From: Streptomyces sp. NRRL F-2580
GTDB taxonomy: Bacteria; Actinomycetota; Actinomycetes; Streptomycetales; Streptomycetaceae
Assembly: GCF_000720115.1 (NCBI RefSeq)
Contig: NZ_JOIR01000026.1
Span: forward strand, 1-64,000
Length of the DNA: 64,000 nucleotides
Reading direction: 5' to 3'
Each line of letters starts with the position of its first letter. The stretch's first letter is position 1. Below, piece by piece: positions 19,592 through 29,126 of the stretch. The notes below the pieces were generated by a model. It saw nothing but the letters and a program-made list of their open reading frames with translations. It searched no databases and was not told the origin of the DNA. The position numbers and the translations under genes are program-made.

Positions 19592-20752
19592 ATGGCGCGA
19601 CGCGAACGCGCGGAGACGGGCCGGGGCGTCATCTCCGCCACGCCCGCGGTTCCGGGCTCCGAGATAGCCGCGGCAGCCGACGGCGGGCTCGCGGCCCGGG
19701 GTTGGCTCCGCCTGGGGCGGGACGGCCGGCTGACCGCCTACGCGAGCTGTGCCGAGGGCCTGGTGCGCTGGACCGAGTCGGCCCCCGGCTCGGACGTCTG
19801 GCACGGGCCCGACCTGTTCCCCGTCGAGGGGTGGGCGGGCCGGTTCACGCTGGCCCAGGACGCGGGCGGTTTCGTCTGGTTCGCCGGCACCCGCTACCGG
19901 GACGACGCACCGGGCGGCCGCGAGCTGGTCATCGCCGCCCAGTATCAGACCGGCCGCCCGCTCAGCGACTGGCGCGCCCTGGGCAATCCGTTCCCGGAGC
20001 GGGAGCAGGAGGGCGAGCCACCGGTCCCGCCGGGAGACCCGATGGTGCTGCCCGACGGCGCCGGATCGCTCCACGTCGTCGCCACCCGGTTCGGGGTCGG
20101 CGTACGGGGCCGTACCCGGGGCGCTGACGGCAAATGGGGCAATTGGGTGGACTATCAGGGCAAATGGGCGCGAGGTGCCGTCGTCCCCCTGGTCACGGCC
20201 CACGGCCGGGCCGAGTTCCTCGCACCCTTCCGGGGCGGCGCCGCGTACTGGGGCCAGGACGGCCCCGGCAGCGACTTCAGGTGGCTCGGACGCCTGGAGG
20301 CCGACGCCGTCGAAGGGACGTACAGCGCCTACGAGACGGGCCCCGGCACCGGCACCTACTTCTGGCGCCACCCGGCGGACGGCGGCGTGATCGCCTACCG
20401 CCCGATGGCCCCCGCCGGAGCGCCACGCGTGCCCATGCCGCTGGGCGGGGCGGGCGGCGCCGGCCCGGTGGGCATCGCCCGTACGCGCATCAACGGCTAC
20501 GACTGCACCGTGCTGCTGCAGCGGGGTGCCGAGGGGTGTCCCGAGATCGCCGCCTATCCCACGGAGGGTGAGCAGTACGGCGCGTGGTGGGCCCCCGTGG
20601 GAGACCGGTGTGCCGGACTGCCGGCCATCGCCCTCGACGCCCGTGGTGCGGTCACGATCGCGATGATCGACACGAATGGCGGGCTGCGGATCGCCCGTCA
20701 GGACCTCATGGACGCGGGTCTCGCCTTCGAGCCCTGGTGCCGCGTGGGGTGA
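19592..20752 (+). CDS. Hypothetical protein, probable beta-propeller
   Basis: The 386-residue protein begins at ATG 19592 (GGAGTGGGCTGGAC upstream). It has repeated units of four short strands with conserved W/G spacing, for example LRLGRDGRLTAYASCAEGLV, FTLAQDAGGFVWFAGTRY and HGRAEFLAPFRGGAAYWGQD. This resembles tachylectin/PLL-type propellers that bind sugars. No signal peptide or catalytic motif is visible. It is divergent from the ligase remnant; the 276 bp between them should hold its promoter. Function unknown; the propeller call is structural inference. Confidence 0.7.
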   Translation: MARRERAETGRGVISATPAVPGSEIAAAADGGLAARGWLRLGRDGRLTAYASCAEGLVRWTESAPGSDVWHGPDLFPVEGWAGRFTLAQDAGGFVWFAGTRYRDDAPGGRELVIAAQYQTGRPLSDWRALGNPFPEREQEGEPPVPPGDPMVLPDGAGSLHVVATRFGVGVRGRTRGADGKWGNWVDYQGKWARGAVVPLVTAHGRAEFLAPFRGGAAYWGQDGPGSDFRWLGRLEADAVEGTYSAYETGPGTGTYFWRHPADGGVIAYRPMAPAGAPRVPMPLGGAGGAGPVGIARTRINGYDCTVLLQRGAEGCPEIAAYPTEGEQYGAWWAPVGDRCAGLPAIALDARGAVTIAMIDTNGGLRIARQDLMDAGLAFEPWCRVG

Positions 20753-21099
20753 CCTACCTCACCGGGCATGAGGGTGTTCCGACAGGTGACGGTCCGTGCT
20801 TTCGCGCGTCACCCCGAACCGGAGGGAGTTGGTGCGCCCTCGGCGTTGTGACGGATATCGCTCATTCGCAGACGTGAAGCTTCGGAAGCCTTGCGCGCTT
20901 GTGAATAGTTGCTCGCCGTTGCGCAGTTGCCCTACGCTGCGCACACCCTGTGAGGCTCGTATAAGTGTGCGGGTCGAGGGTGGGGGAGGGTCGAGTGCGC
21001 GGGGAGCGGTGGGTGACCAGATTCAGGGGCGGGTCTGGCGGCGCGCCGTGGCGATTCCCGGCGCGCTGTGAGAAGTGTGTCTACCAAGGAGTTTTCTGA
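20753..21099. promoter_or_regulatory. Intergenic promoter region for the wall-polymer pair
   Basis: There is no gene in this 347-bp stretch. A TATAAG hexamer at 20960-20965 in CTCGTATAAGTGTG is the best -10 candidate; the matching -35 is unclear. The ribosome-binding site AAGGAG at 21086-21091 precedes the GTG start at 21100. Confidence 0.45.
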
Positions 21100-24000
21100 G
21101 TGGCAGGTATGCCCCGCCTGAGCGTCGTCGTGCCCTTTCAGGACGTCGAGATCTACCTCGAGGAGTGCCTCGAGTCGATAGCCAGGCAGACGTTCCGCGA
21201 CCTTGAAGTGATCATGGTCGACGACGGCTCGACCGACTCCTCGACCGCGATCGCCGCGGACTTCGCCCGCCGGGACCCGCGGTTCCGGCTGCTGCGGCAG
21301 GAGTCGATGGGACCGGGCCACGCCAGGAACGTCGGCATCCGCGCCGCCCACCCCCAGGCGGAGTTCCTCGCGTTCGTCGACGGCGACGACGTGATACCCG
21401 AGTACGCCTACGAGTTGCTCGTGCGGACCCTCGAATCCTCCGGCTCCGACTTCGTCTCCGGCAACGTGCAGATGATGAACTCCACCAAGAGGTGGCAGTC
21501 CCCGCTGCACAAGGCCCCCATGCGCAGCAGCAAGCGCGGCACGCACATCACCAAGCTGCCCGACCTCATCTATGACCGCACGGTGTGGAACAAGGTGTTC
21601 CGGCGGTCCTTCTGGGACTACCACTACATCGCGTTCCCCGAGGGCGTGATGTACGAGGACTCCTGGGTCAACATGTTCGCCCACTTCCGGGCCGCCAAGG
21701 TCGACATCCTCACGGACATCGTCTACTTCTGGCGCCGCCGCGAGGGCGGCGCCGCACCCTCCATCACCCAGCGGCACACCGAGTTCAGCAACCTCCGGGA
21801 CCGCGTCGCCGCGGTGCAGTCGGTCAGCCGCTTCCTCGCCGGACACCGTGCGCGCTCCTACTCCGACCACAAGCGCAAGTACGATCTCGCCTGTCTCAAG
21901 TCGGACTTGATGCTGCACCTGAAGGTGCTCCCGGACGCCGACGAGGAGTACCGGGACGCCTTCATGCGGTGGGGGAACGAGTTCCTGGACGAGGCCGACG
22001 CGGACATCATCCACGAACTGCCCGCCGACGCCCGGGTCAAGTGGCTCCTGGTGCGCGAGGGGCGGCTCAAGGAGCTGCTCGACGTCGTCGAGTTCGAGCG
22101 CAAGGGCGGCCCCCTGCCCGTGCAGCGGCGCTTCCACCGCTACCTCAACTACCCCTACCTCGGCGACCGTTCGATCGGGATAGACAAGAGCGCCTACCGG
22201 CTCGACAAGGAACTCTCGCTGCACGGCTCGCTGTCCGGCGCGCGCTGGGACGACTCCGAGCACCTGACCCTCGAGGGGTCCGCGTACGTCCGCTTCATCA
22301 ACGTGCACAAGCGGCACATGTCGATGAAGGCGATCGCCCTGCGGAACAAGAAGCAGGGCAGGGTGGTCGTCGCCAAGGCGAAGACCACGTACTACCCGCA
22401 GGCCACCGAATACTCCCAGCAGAGCCGCTACTGCTACGACTGGTCCGGATTCCAGGTCCGCTTCGACGTCTCCCGCCTCAAGCGCAAGGGCGAGTGGGTG
22501 GAGGGGACGTGGGACGTGGCGGCCGGCGTCCTCAGCCGCGGGCTCTTCCGCTACAAGGGCATAGCCCGGGGCGGTGCGGGCAGTGCGGCCAATCCGCCCT
22601 ACCAGTATGTGGAGAAGAACACCCGCGTGGTGCCGCTCTTCCTGCAGGGCAAGCTCAAACTCCGGGTGGAGAGGGTGCGTTGCCGCATCACGCGGCACCG
22701 GGTCGTCGGCGACCACCTGGAGCTCCGAGGCGTCTACCTCGGTCCGAAGCTCCCCGAGTGGGGCAAGTTCCGGGTCACCAGCATGGGCGGCGCCGGCCGG
22801 CACGACGCGTGGGTCCAGTTCCAGCCGGGCGGCGAGGGATGGTTCACTTTCGTGACCCGCATCCCGGCCAAGGCCCTCGTCCCCGGTCACCGCACCACCT
22901 CCTCCGACGGGGTCCCGGAGTCCTGGAACACCGGGGCCAACGGCTGGAAGACCACCCTGCACGTCGAGGGACGCAAGGCGGCCATCTACCCCGTCATGGC
23001 GGAGGACGCCACCGACGGCCACTACCGGATGCCGGCCGCGCTGCAGACCGAGCGCGGGGACCGCGAGGTCTTCGTGCACCGCAACGGCTCCGGCTACGTC
23101 GTGCTGTTCGAGCGCGACACCCTGCCGCTGGCCAAGTCCGCCACCTGGCGCCCCGACGGCTCCCTGGAGGTCACCGTCGGCTACGCCGCGCAGGACAAGC
23201 TCGACTCCGCCGAGTTCGCCGCGGCGCACATCGTCGTACGCTCCCGGGCCCACGGCGCGGAGCGCGTGGTCCCCATCACCTGGTACGGCGAGGAGTTCCG
23301 CTTCGTCGTCACCCCCGCGGCCATGCGCAACCTGGCCGGGGAGGTCCCGCTGGCCGCCGGCCGCTGGGACTTCTTCCTGCGCCGCCAGGACCCGTCCGCC
23401 GTCACCGCGGAGAACCGTTCCAACGACCTCATGGTCAAGATGACGCAGGAGCTGATCCCCGCCTTCCCCAGCGAGATGACCAGCAACGAGCGGCGCTACG
23501 AGCTCCAGGCGGAGGCCTACGACAGGCTCTCGCTCCTGGTGCACTCGGCGATGCCAGACGAGGCCCGCGGCCCGTACCGGCAGAAGCTGATGCGCACCAA
23601 GACCTACCCGGAGGCCCGCCGCAAGCCGCTGACCCGGGCCGTGCTGTTCGACGCCTTCAAGGGCACCCAGTACTCCGACAGCCCCCGCGCCCTCCACGAG
23701 GAGATGGTCCGCCGCGGCGTGGACCTCGAGCACCTGTGGGTGGTGCGCGACGACCAGGTCGCCGTACCGCCCACCGCACGCCCCGTCCGCATGTGGTCGC
23801 CCGACTGGTACGAGGCCATGGGCCGGGCGAAGTACGTCGTCGCCAACAACCACCTGCCCGACTGGTTCGAGAAGCGGGACGGCCAGACCGTCGTGCAGAC
23901 CTGGCACGGCACCCCGCTCAAGCGGATCGGCCACGACATCGAGGCCGTGCACTTCGCGGACAAGCGGTACCTGGAACGCGTGGAGAAGGAGGTGCGGAAC

Positions 24001-24885
24001 TGGGACATGCTGGTGTCCCCGAACAGCTTCAGCACCCCGATCCTCAAGCGGGCCTTCCAGTTCCCGGGCGAGATGGTCGAGAGCGGCTATCCGCGCAACG
24101 ACATCCTGCGCCGGGCGGACTCCGGCCGGCGGGCGGCTGAAGTGCGCCGCCGCATCGGGCTCCCGCCGGGCAAGAAGGTCATCATGTACGCGCCGACCTG
24201 GCGCGACGACCAGTTCTACGCACCCGGAAAGTACAAGCTCGACTTCCGCATCGACCTCGACGAGGCCAAGGCGCAGCTGAGCCACGACCACGTCCTGCTC
24301 GTGCGGCGCCACCCCAACGTGGTGGACCCGGTGCCCGGCGCCGGCGACGGCTTCGTCTACGACGTGTCCGACTACCCGGACATGGCGGACCTCTCGCTCA
24401 TCACCGACGTGATGATCACGGACTACTCCTCCCTGATGTTCGACTTCGTCAACACCGGGCGGCCGATCCTCTTCTTCACGTACGACCTGGACCACTACCG
24501 GGACACCCTGCGCGGCTTCTACTTCGACTTCGAGCAGTCCGCACCCGGCCCGCTCGTGTACACCTCCCCCGAGCTGATCGGGGCGATCCGCAACATCGAC
24601 CGCATCCAGCACGGCTACGCCGCCCGCTACCGCTGGTTCCAGCAGGAGTTCTGCGATCTGGACGACGGCTACGCCTCGGCCAGACTGACCGACCGCATCC
24701 TGATCGCCGGAGGAGACCTCGACCCCGCGCGGGCCCAGGCACCGGCCGTCGGCGCGGCGGGCGGCCGCGCCGCGGGCCAGGGGGACCCGGCGGGCCACTC
24801 GGGTCAGCCAGGTCCCTGGAACGGGGGCACCCTCGGCCAGGTGCCGCGCCAGCCGGTGAGAAGAATGGATTCCGAGCATGTCTAA
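21100..24885 (+). CDS. Bifunctional GT2 glycosyltransferase / CDP-glycerol glycerophosphotransferase
   Basis: The 1261-residue protein starts at GTG 21100 after AAGGAG. The N-terminal GT2 domain has LSVVVPFQDVEIYLEECLES, VDDGST and the metal-binding FVDGDDV near residue 93. A middle region of about 500 residues is beta-rich. The C-terminal TagB/TagF-type domain shows QTWHGTPLKRIG near residue 935, YAPTWRDDQF, LVRRHPN and TDYSSLMFDF near 1107, ending with GFYFDFEQSAPGPLV. Such fusions build or decorate glycerol-phosphate or other wall polymers from nucleotide donors on the inner face of the membrane. The stop overlaps the next gene by 8 bp, so the two are coupled. Confidence 0.9.
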   Translation: MAGMPRLSVVVPFQDVEIYLEECLESIARQTFRDLEVIMVDDGSTDSSTAIAADFARRDPRFRLLRQESMGPGHARNVGIRAAHPQAEFLAFVDGDDVIPEYAYELLVRTLESSGSDFVSGNVQMMNSTKRWQSPLHKAPMRSSKRGTHITKLPDLIYDRTVWNKVFRRSFWDYHYIAFPEGVMYEDSWVNMFAHFRAAKVDILTDIVYFWRRREGGAAPSITQRHTEFSNLRDRVAAVQSVSRFLAGHRARSYSDHKRKYDLACLKSDLMLHLKVLPDADEEYRDAFMRWGNEFLDEADADIIHELPADARVKWLLVREGRLKELLDVVEFERKGGPLPVQRRFHRYLNYPYLGDRSIGIDKSAYRLDKELSLHGSLSGARWDDSEHLTLEGSAYVRFINVHKRHMSMKAIALRNKKQGRVVVAKAKTTYYPQATEYSQQSRYCYDWSGFQVRFDVSRLKRKGEWVEGTWDVAAGVLSRGLFRYKGIARGGAGSAANPPYQYVEKNTRVVPLFLQGKLKLRVERVRCRITRHRVVGDHLELRGVYLGPKLPEWGKFRVTSMGGAGRHDAWVQFQPGGEGWFTFVTRIPAKALVPGHRTTSSDGVPESWNTGANGWKTTLHVEGRKAAIYPVMAEDATDGHYRMPAALQTERGDREVFVHRNGSGYVVLFERDTLPLAKSATWRPDGSLEVTVGYAAQDKLDSAEFAAAHIVVRSRAHGAERVVPITWYGEEFRFVVTPAAMRNLAGEVPLAAGRWDFFLRRQDPSAVTAENRSNDLMVKMTQELIPAFPSEMTSNERRYELQAEAYDRLSLLVHSAMPDEARGPYRQKLMRTKTYPEARRKPLTRAVLFDAFKGTQYSDSPRALHEEMVRRGVDLEHLWVVRDDQVAVPPTARPVRMWSPDWYEAMGRAKYVVANNHLPDWFEKRDGQTVVQTWHGTPLKRIGHDIEAVHFADKRYLERVEKEVRNWDMLVSPNSFSTPILKRAFQFPGEMVESGYPRNDILRRADSGRRAAEVRRRIGLPPGKKVIMYAPTWRDDQFYAPGKYKLDFRIDLDEAKAQLSHDHVLLVRRHPNVVDPVPGAGDGFVYDVSDYPDMADLSLITDVMITDYSSLMFDFVNTGRPILFFTYDLDHYRDTLRGFYFDFEQSAPGPLVYTSPELIGAIRNIDRIQHGYAARYRWFQQEFCDLDDGYASARLTDRILIAGGDLDPARAQAPAVGAAGGRAAGQGDPAGHSGQPGPWNGGTLGQVPRQPVRRMDSEHV

Positions 24886-26392
24886 GGCAGCAGCCCAGAA
24901 CGCGCGCCGCGTCTTCACCGGCGTCGACACCTCCGGGGCGGTGCCCATCGAGTACCGGTTCTCCCACGCGAGGAACGGCAACCGCCATCTGGTCGTGGTC
25001 TTCGCGAACTTCACCGCGCCCGGTGAGTACGGCTGGTCGAACGGCGTGCTCGACAAGGTCCGGTCGAACATCCTCTGGGTCCGCGACCTCTTCGACGGCG
25101 CGAACACCTACTACCTGTGCAAGGGGATGGACTTCTCCCTGGAGCAGTCCGTCGCCGGGCTCATCTCGCGGGTCATGAACGCCCTGTCCCTCTCGCCGGA
25201 CGAAGTGACCATGTTCGGCAGCTCCAAGGGCGGCAGCGCGGCCCTGTTCTTCGGATTGAAGTACGGTTTCAGGAACATCGTGGCCAGCGTGCCCCAGTTC
25301 CTGATCGGGACGTACGTCAAGGAGGGCATCCCCGGCGCGGCCCAGGTGATGATGGGCGAGGTGACGGAGCAGAACGTCCGCACCCTCGACTCGGTCCTCC
25401 CGGACCTGGTGCGCAGCGGCGCCAACCACGCGGCCAACATCTACATGATCACGTCGCCCCAGGACGAGCAGTACAAGCGGCAGGTGGAACCGTTCCTCGG
25501 GCTGTTCCAGGGGCGGGAGAACTTCAACTTCGTCTACAACGACTCCTCCCTGATCACCGACCACGGCAAGGTCACGCTGCGCAACCTGCCCACCATCATG
25601 GGGCTGCTGAACCTCCTCGTCGACGGAATCACCCCGCGGTTCGGCATGATCCGCAACGGCTTCGAACAGCCGGAGCGCGACACCTCGGCCATCGACGCGT
25701 ACCTGACGCAGACCTCCCAGGTGAGGGCCGACGACTCCTTCCCCAAGCCGGTGGTGCTGACGCCAGGGCCGGAGGAGCGGGTGCCCGCCAACACCGTCCG
25801 CTTCACGGGGACCGCCCAGGGTGCTGTGCGGGTCAGCTTCTGGCAGGACGGCAAGTACCAGGGCGCCTCGCCCGTCGCCGCCGACGGCACCTGGGTCTGG
25901 GAGCGCACCAGCCCGTGGCCCATGGGCCGACACGTCGTCAGGCTCTTCGGCGCGGACGCGAACAACTACCAGACCGAGCGCACCGAAGTGGTCTTCACCG
26001 CCGTGGAGCACGCTTCCGAGCCCCTGCCCGAGTACGTACCGGCGCCTCCGCCGCCGCCGAGGCCGGCCCAGCCCCTCGCGCTCTCGGTGACGGCCCCGGC
26101 GGCGCACCAGCAGGTGCAGGGCCCTGCCGTCGGCTTCGCCGGCTACGCCCCCGGCGCCGTGCGCGTGGACTTCCAGGAGGGCGGCGTGACCCTGGGCACC
26201 TGCGAGGTGAGGGCCGACGGCAGCTGGGTGTGGGAGTCGGGCTGGGCCTGGAACGAGGGCGACCACTTCGTCGAGGCCATCGCGGTGGACGCCGTCGGCA
26301 ACGCCTCCCCGTGGACGGCCGTCCCCTTCACCTCGGTGAACGGCTACTCCGTGCCCGCCCAGCAGGGCAACTACTTCAACTCGCGCTACTGA
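24878..26392 (+). CDS. Asp2/XcbB-like alpha/beta hydrolase with C-terminal Ig-like domains
   Basis: ATG 24878 lies inside the end of the preceding transferase gene. Residues 1-270 form an alpha/beta hydrolase-like domain with a nucleophile-elbow motif, TMFGSSKGGSAAL (Ser near 115). It resembles accessory-secretion Asp2 and capsule XcbB/CpsF proteins, some of which acetylate glycans. Residues about 290-370 and 405-495 are two similar Ig-like modules (VRFTGTAQGAVRVSFWQDG; VGFAGYAPGAVRVDFQEGG) joined by a Pro-rich linker. No signal peptide is seen, so the location is uncertain. Coupling to a TagF-type enzyme suggests polymer modification. Its 3' end overlaps the convergent nuclease-like gene by 17 bp. 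Confidence 0.75.
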   Translation: MSKAAAQNARRVFTGVDTSGAVPIEYRFSHARNGNRHLVVVFANFTAPGEYGWSNGVLDKVRSNILWVRDLFDGANTYYLCKGMDFSLEQSVAGLISRVMNALSLSPDEVTMFGSSKGGSAALFFGLKYGFRNIVASVPQFLIGTYVKEGIPGAAQVMMGEVTEQNVRTLDSVLPDLVRSGANHAANIYMITSPQDEQYKRQVEPFLGLFQGRENFNFVYNDSSLITDHGKVTLRNLPTIMGLLNLLVDGITPRFGMIRNGFEQPERDTSAIDAYLTQTSQVRADDSFPKPVVLTPGPEERVPANTVRFTGTAQGAVRVSFWQDGKYQGASPVAADGTWVWERTSPWPMGRHVVRLFGADANNYQTERTEVVFTAVEHASEPLPEYVPAPPPPPRPAQPLALSVTAPAAHQQVQGPAVGFAGYAPGAVRVDFQEGGVTLGTCEVRADGSWVWESGWAWNEGDHFVEAIAVDAVGNASPWTAVPFTSVNGYSVPAQQGNYFNSRY

Positions 26393-27335
26393 CGCCGGGA
26401 TCGGCGGAGGGAGCGGAGGGAGCGGGCGACGGATCGGCGGCGGGGCGGCTCACCCGCATCACCAGCGGCCGGTGGTCGGAGGCCTTGGTCTCCACCACCT
26501 CGCAGCCGGTGCGGGGCAGCTGCGTGAAGAGGTAGTCGATCTTAGTGCCGTCCTTGTGCGTGGCGCGCCCCTTGCGGGAGTCGCCCTTCTGATCGCACTC
26601 GCGGTACGTGTCGTAGGCCTCCGACGGCCAGATCCAGGCGGAGGTGTTCCGGCCGCCCACCGGCGGCGGAGCGTTGAAGTCCCCGCCGAAGACCGTACGG
26701 GCGTCGGTCGCCGCGGTGGCGACCAGCGAGCTCAGCTGGTCGTCGCGGAAGTCCCAGTCGGGGTGCTCGCCGTCGCTCTCCCGCAGCGACAGGTGCGCGT
26801 TGCACACCCGCAGCCCCTGCGCAGGGACCCGCGCGCACAGGATCCCGCGGTGCAGGCCCACCGTCGGCTGCTCGGTCGGGACCACCTCCACATCGGTGAG
26901 CCGGGAGGCGGCCAGCAGCCCGTAGCCGGCCTGGCCGCGCCCCTGCCCGGTGCAGTCCACGGAGGTGCGCCGGCCCGCCGCGTCCACGTCGGCGTACGGT
27001 TCGAAGACCGAGTGCCACTCCGGGCCCAGGCGCACGGCCGAGGACAGCAGGTCCTCCGAGCACACCTCCTGTAGCAGCAGGACCCGTACGCCGGAGTCGC
27101 CGACCAGGTCGCGCAGCTGCTGGAACTTGTCCTTCGGGCTGCCGGTCTCCTCGCAGCTCCACTGCCGCACCCCGCACATGTTCCAGGTCGCCACGGAGAC
27201 CTGGTCCCCGCTCCCGGCGCCAGGGACCGGAGCCGGAGCCTGCGCGGACGTACACGCCACCACCGAGGTCAGCAGGCTCAGGGTCGCCACCGCGCGGCCG
27301 AACCGGCGGCCGGACGGCCTCCGCCCGGTCTCCAT
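26376..27335 (-). CDS. Endonuclease/exonuclease/phosphatase-family lipoprotein
   Basis: The 319-residue product has an Arg-rich N-terminus, a hydrophobic stretch and a lipobox-like SVVAC near residues 27-31, so it is probably an exported lipoprotein. EEP motifs are all present: VATWNMCG, LLLQEVC, VCNAHLSL, FGGDFNAP, KIDYLFT and SDHRPLVM. The fold cleaves phosphodiesters of nucleic acids or phospholipids using a metal ion; substrate unknown. ATG 27335 is preferred over 27347 because GGAAAG sits just upstream. It may share a transcript with the Mur ligase gene, which ends 38 bp upstream on the same strand. Confidence 0.85.
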   Translation of the reverse strand: METGRRPSGRRFGRAVATLSLLTSVVACTSAQAPAPVPGAGSGDQVSVATWNMCGVRQWSCEETGSPKDKFQQLRDLVGDSGVRVLLLQEVCSEDLLSSAVRLGPEWHSVFEPYADVDAAGRRTSVDCTGQGRGQAGYGLLAASRLTDVEVVPTEQPTVGLHRGILCARVPAQGLRVCNAHLSLRESDGEHPDWDFRDDQLSSLVATAATDARTVFGGDFNAPPPVGGRNTSAWIWPSEAYDTYRECDQKGDSRKGRATHKDGTKIDYLFTQLPRTGCEVVETKASDHRPLVMRVSRPAADPSPAPSAPSADPGVSSAS

Positions 27336-27372
27336 ATGTCTTTCCATGCGGACATCATTGAGTATCCGCCGG

Positions 27373-28887
27373 TCAGACCGTGCATCGGCCCGGGTGTGAA
27401 GGGCTGGGGGACGCGCAGAGCTCGCGCACCGTGGACATGTCGCTGAAGGGGAGCAGCTCCTCGCCCACGATCTGGTACGGCTCGCTGCCCTTTCCGGCGA
27501 TCAGGACGACGTCCTCGGGACCCGCGGCCGACAGGGCGAACTCGATGGCCCGTCGGCGGTCGGCGAAGCGCTCGAAGGGGGTGCCGGTCGCCACGAGGCC
27601 CTGGGCGACCTGGTCCAAAATGGCCTCGGGGTCTTCGTTGCGGGGGTTGTCCGAGGTGAGGACACAGAGGTCGGAGTGGGTTCCGGCGATCCTCCCCATG
27701 TCGGCCCGCTTGGTGGTGTCGCGGTCCCCGCCACAGCCGAAGACGGTGACGACCCGGCCGCGCGCGAAGCCGCGGATGGTGGTCAGGACCTTGTCCAGGG
27801 AATCCGGCGAGTGGGCGTAGTCCACGATCACGGAGGTGCCGAGCGGGGTCCGGAAGCGTTCGAACCGGCCCGGTACGGGAGGCATCCGGTCGAGTGCGTC
27901 GACCAGGGCGCCCAGGTCGTGGCCCAGGACGTGACAGGCGGCCACGGTGGCCAGCGCGTTGGCCACCGAGAACTTCCCCGGAACGGGGATCGACGCCGGA
28001 TACGCGCGCCCGCCGTGGTGGAGGGTGAACCGTGTGCCGGAAGCGCTCACGGCGAGGCCGGTGGCCCGGTAGTCCGCCGGGGCGTCGATCGCGTACGTGG
28101 TCACGGCCCCGGGCATCATCGACCGGATTCCGGCGCCCACGGGATCGTCGGCATTGACCACGGCGTGCCGGCACAGGCCCTGGAACAGCCGGAGCTTGGC
28201 GTCCCGGTAGTTCTCCATCGTGCCGTGGTCGTCCAGATGGTCCTGCGTCAGGTTGGTGAAGACGCCGACGTCGATGAAGGTCCGGTCGACGCGGTGCGTC
28301 AGCAGGGCCATCGAGGTGGCCTCCAGGACCACGCTGCCGGCGCCGCGGTCGCGCATGCACCCCAGCAGGTACTGGAGGTCCGGTGACTCCGGAGTGGTCA
28401 GCACCGAACGCGGCATCGGGATCAGCTCGTCCCCGATGCGGCTGCCGGCGGTCCCGATGACCCCCACCTTCGCGCCCTCGGAGATCCGCAGGGCGGACTC
28501 GACCATGTACGACACGGACGTCTTGCCGTTGGTGCCGGTGATCGCGACCATGTCCATCTGCCGCCCGGGCTCGCCGAAGTAGCGCGAGGTCACGACCGCG
28601 GCCGCCGTCCGGGTGTCGGGCACCCGTACTGCGCAGGCACCCGGCGGCCACACCGATGCCGGAAGGGCGGGTTCCCGGCCGTCGACGAGCACCGCGGCCG
28701 CGCCGCGGGCGAGTGCGGGCGACACGGCGTCCGGTCCGCCCTCCCGGTGCCCGGGGACGGCGATGAACAGAGAGCCCGGCATCACCCGATCCGCGTCGAA
28801 CGTCGTCGCCGCGGTGATCGACGTCGTCTCCGGGTCACCCCGGAGTACGTGGTGCTCCTGCCCGGCCAGCAACTCGCTCAGCTTCAC
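27373..28887 (-). CDS. MurE-like Mur ligase (UDP-MurNAc-tripeptide synthetase family)
   Basis: A 504-residue ATP-dependent ligase. GTG 28887 follows GAAGGGAACATT. The N-terminal uridine-binding-type domain is followed by the P-loop VAITGTNGKTS near residue 113, LTTPESPDLQY, LEATSMALLTHRV and the central VFTNLTQDHLDDHGTMENY. The C-terminal domain has TVFGCGGDRDTTKRADMG and SDNPRNEDP. DNPR is the signature for diaminopimelate as added amino acid in MurE. It lies outside a division/cell-wall cluster, so it is probably an extra, specialised copy; the neighbouring wall-polymer genes support that. Whether it works on peptidoglycan precursors or another acceptor is open. Confidence 0.88.
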   Translation of the reverse strand: MKLSELLAGQEHHVLRGDPETTSITAATTFDADRVMPGSLFIAVPGHREGGPDAVSPALARGAAAVLVDGREPALPASVWPPGACAVRVPDTRTAAAVVTSRYFGEPGRQMDMVAITGTNGKTSVSYMVESALRISEGAKVGVIGTAGSRIGDELIPMPRSVLTTPESPDLQYLLGCMRDRGAGSVVLEATSMALLTHRVDRTFIDVGVFTNLTQDHLDDHGTMENYRDAKLRLFQGLCRHAVVNADDPVGAGIRSMMPGAVTTYAIDAPADYRATGLAVSASGTRFTLHHGGRAYPASIPVPGKFSVANALATVAACHVLGHDLGALVDALDRMPPVPGRFERFRTPLGTSVIVDYAHSPDSLDKVLTTIRGFARGRVVTVFGCGGDRDTTKRADMGRIAGTHSDLCVLTSDNPRNEDPEAILDQVAQGLVATGTPFERFADRRRAIEFALSAAGPEDVVLIAGKGSEPYQIVGEELLPFSDMSTVRELCASPSPSHPGRCTV

Positions 28888-28995
28888 AATGTTCCCTTCG
28901 AGGGGGCTCGGCCCGGGCGTGCGGCCGTAGCCGGGCGGCAGCGCCGGCGGCATGCCGGGAAGCTGCGGTGGTGACGTGGAGCGGGGCGGGCGATC

Positions 28996-29037
28996 GTCCG
29001 ACGGGAACAGTCCGGCGGGAACAGTCCGGCGGGAACA
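28996..29037. repeat. 14-bp tandem repeat, three copies
   Basis: GTCCGGCGGGAACA is repeated three times (first copy with one change) in the 239-bp untranslated stretch between the small ORF ending at 29127 and the Mur ligase start. Confidence 0.9.
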
Positions 29038-29126
29038 GGACGACGAGGTGGCTCGGCCCGGCGGGAGAGCCGCGATCACCGCGTGGAACAGCGGCGGGCC
29101 GAGCGGAGGAGGAAGGAGAGGAAGCG

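Noticed and set aside
20932..25107. 1391-codon open frame on the minus strand
   Set aside because: It is the shadow of the GT2/TagF gene and its partner on +, which have clear motifs, starts and ribosome-binding sites. The minus frame shows only the V/D/H/G-rich text typical of GC-rich antisense frames.
28996..29037. Short direct repeats considered as a CRISPR
   Set aside because: The repeats are 14 bp, contiguous and without spacers.
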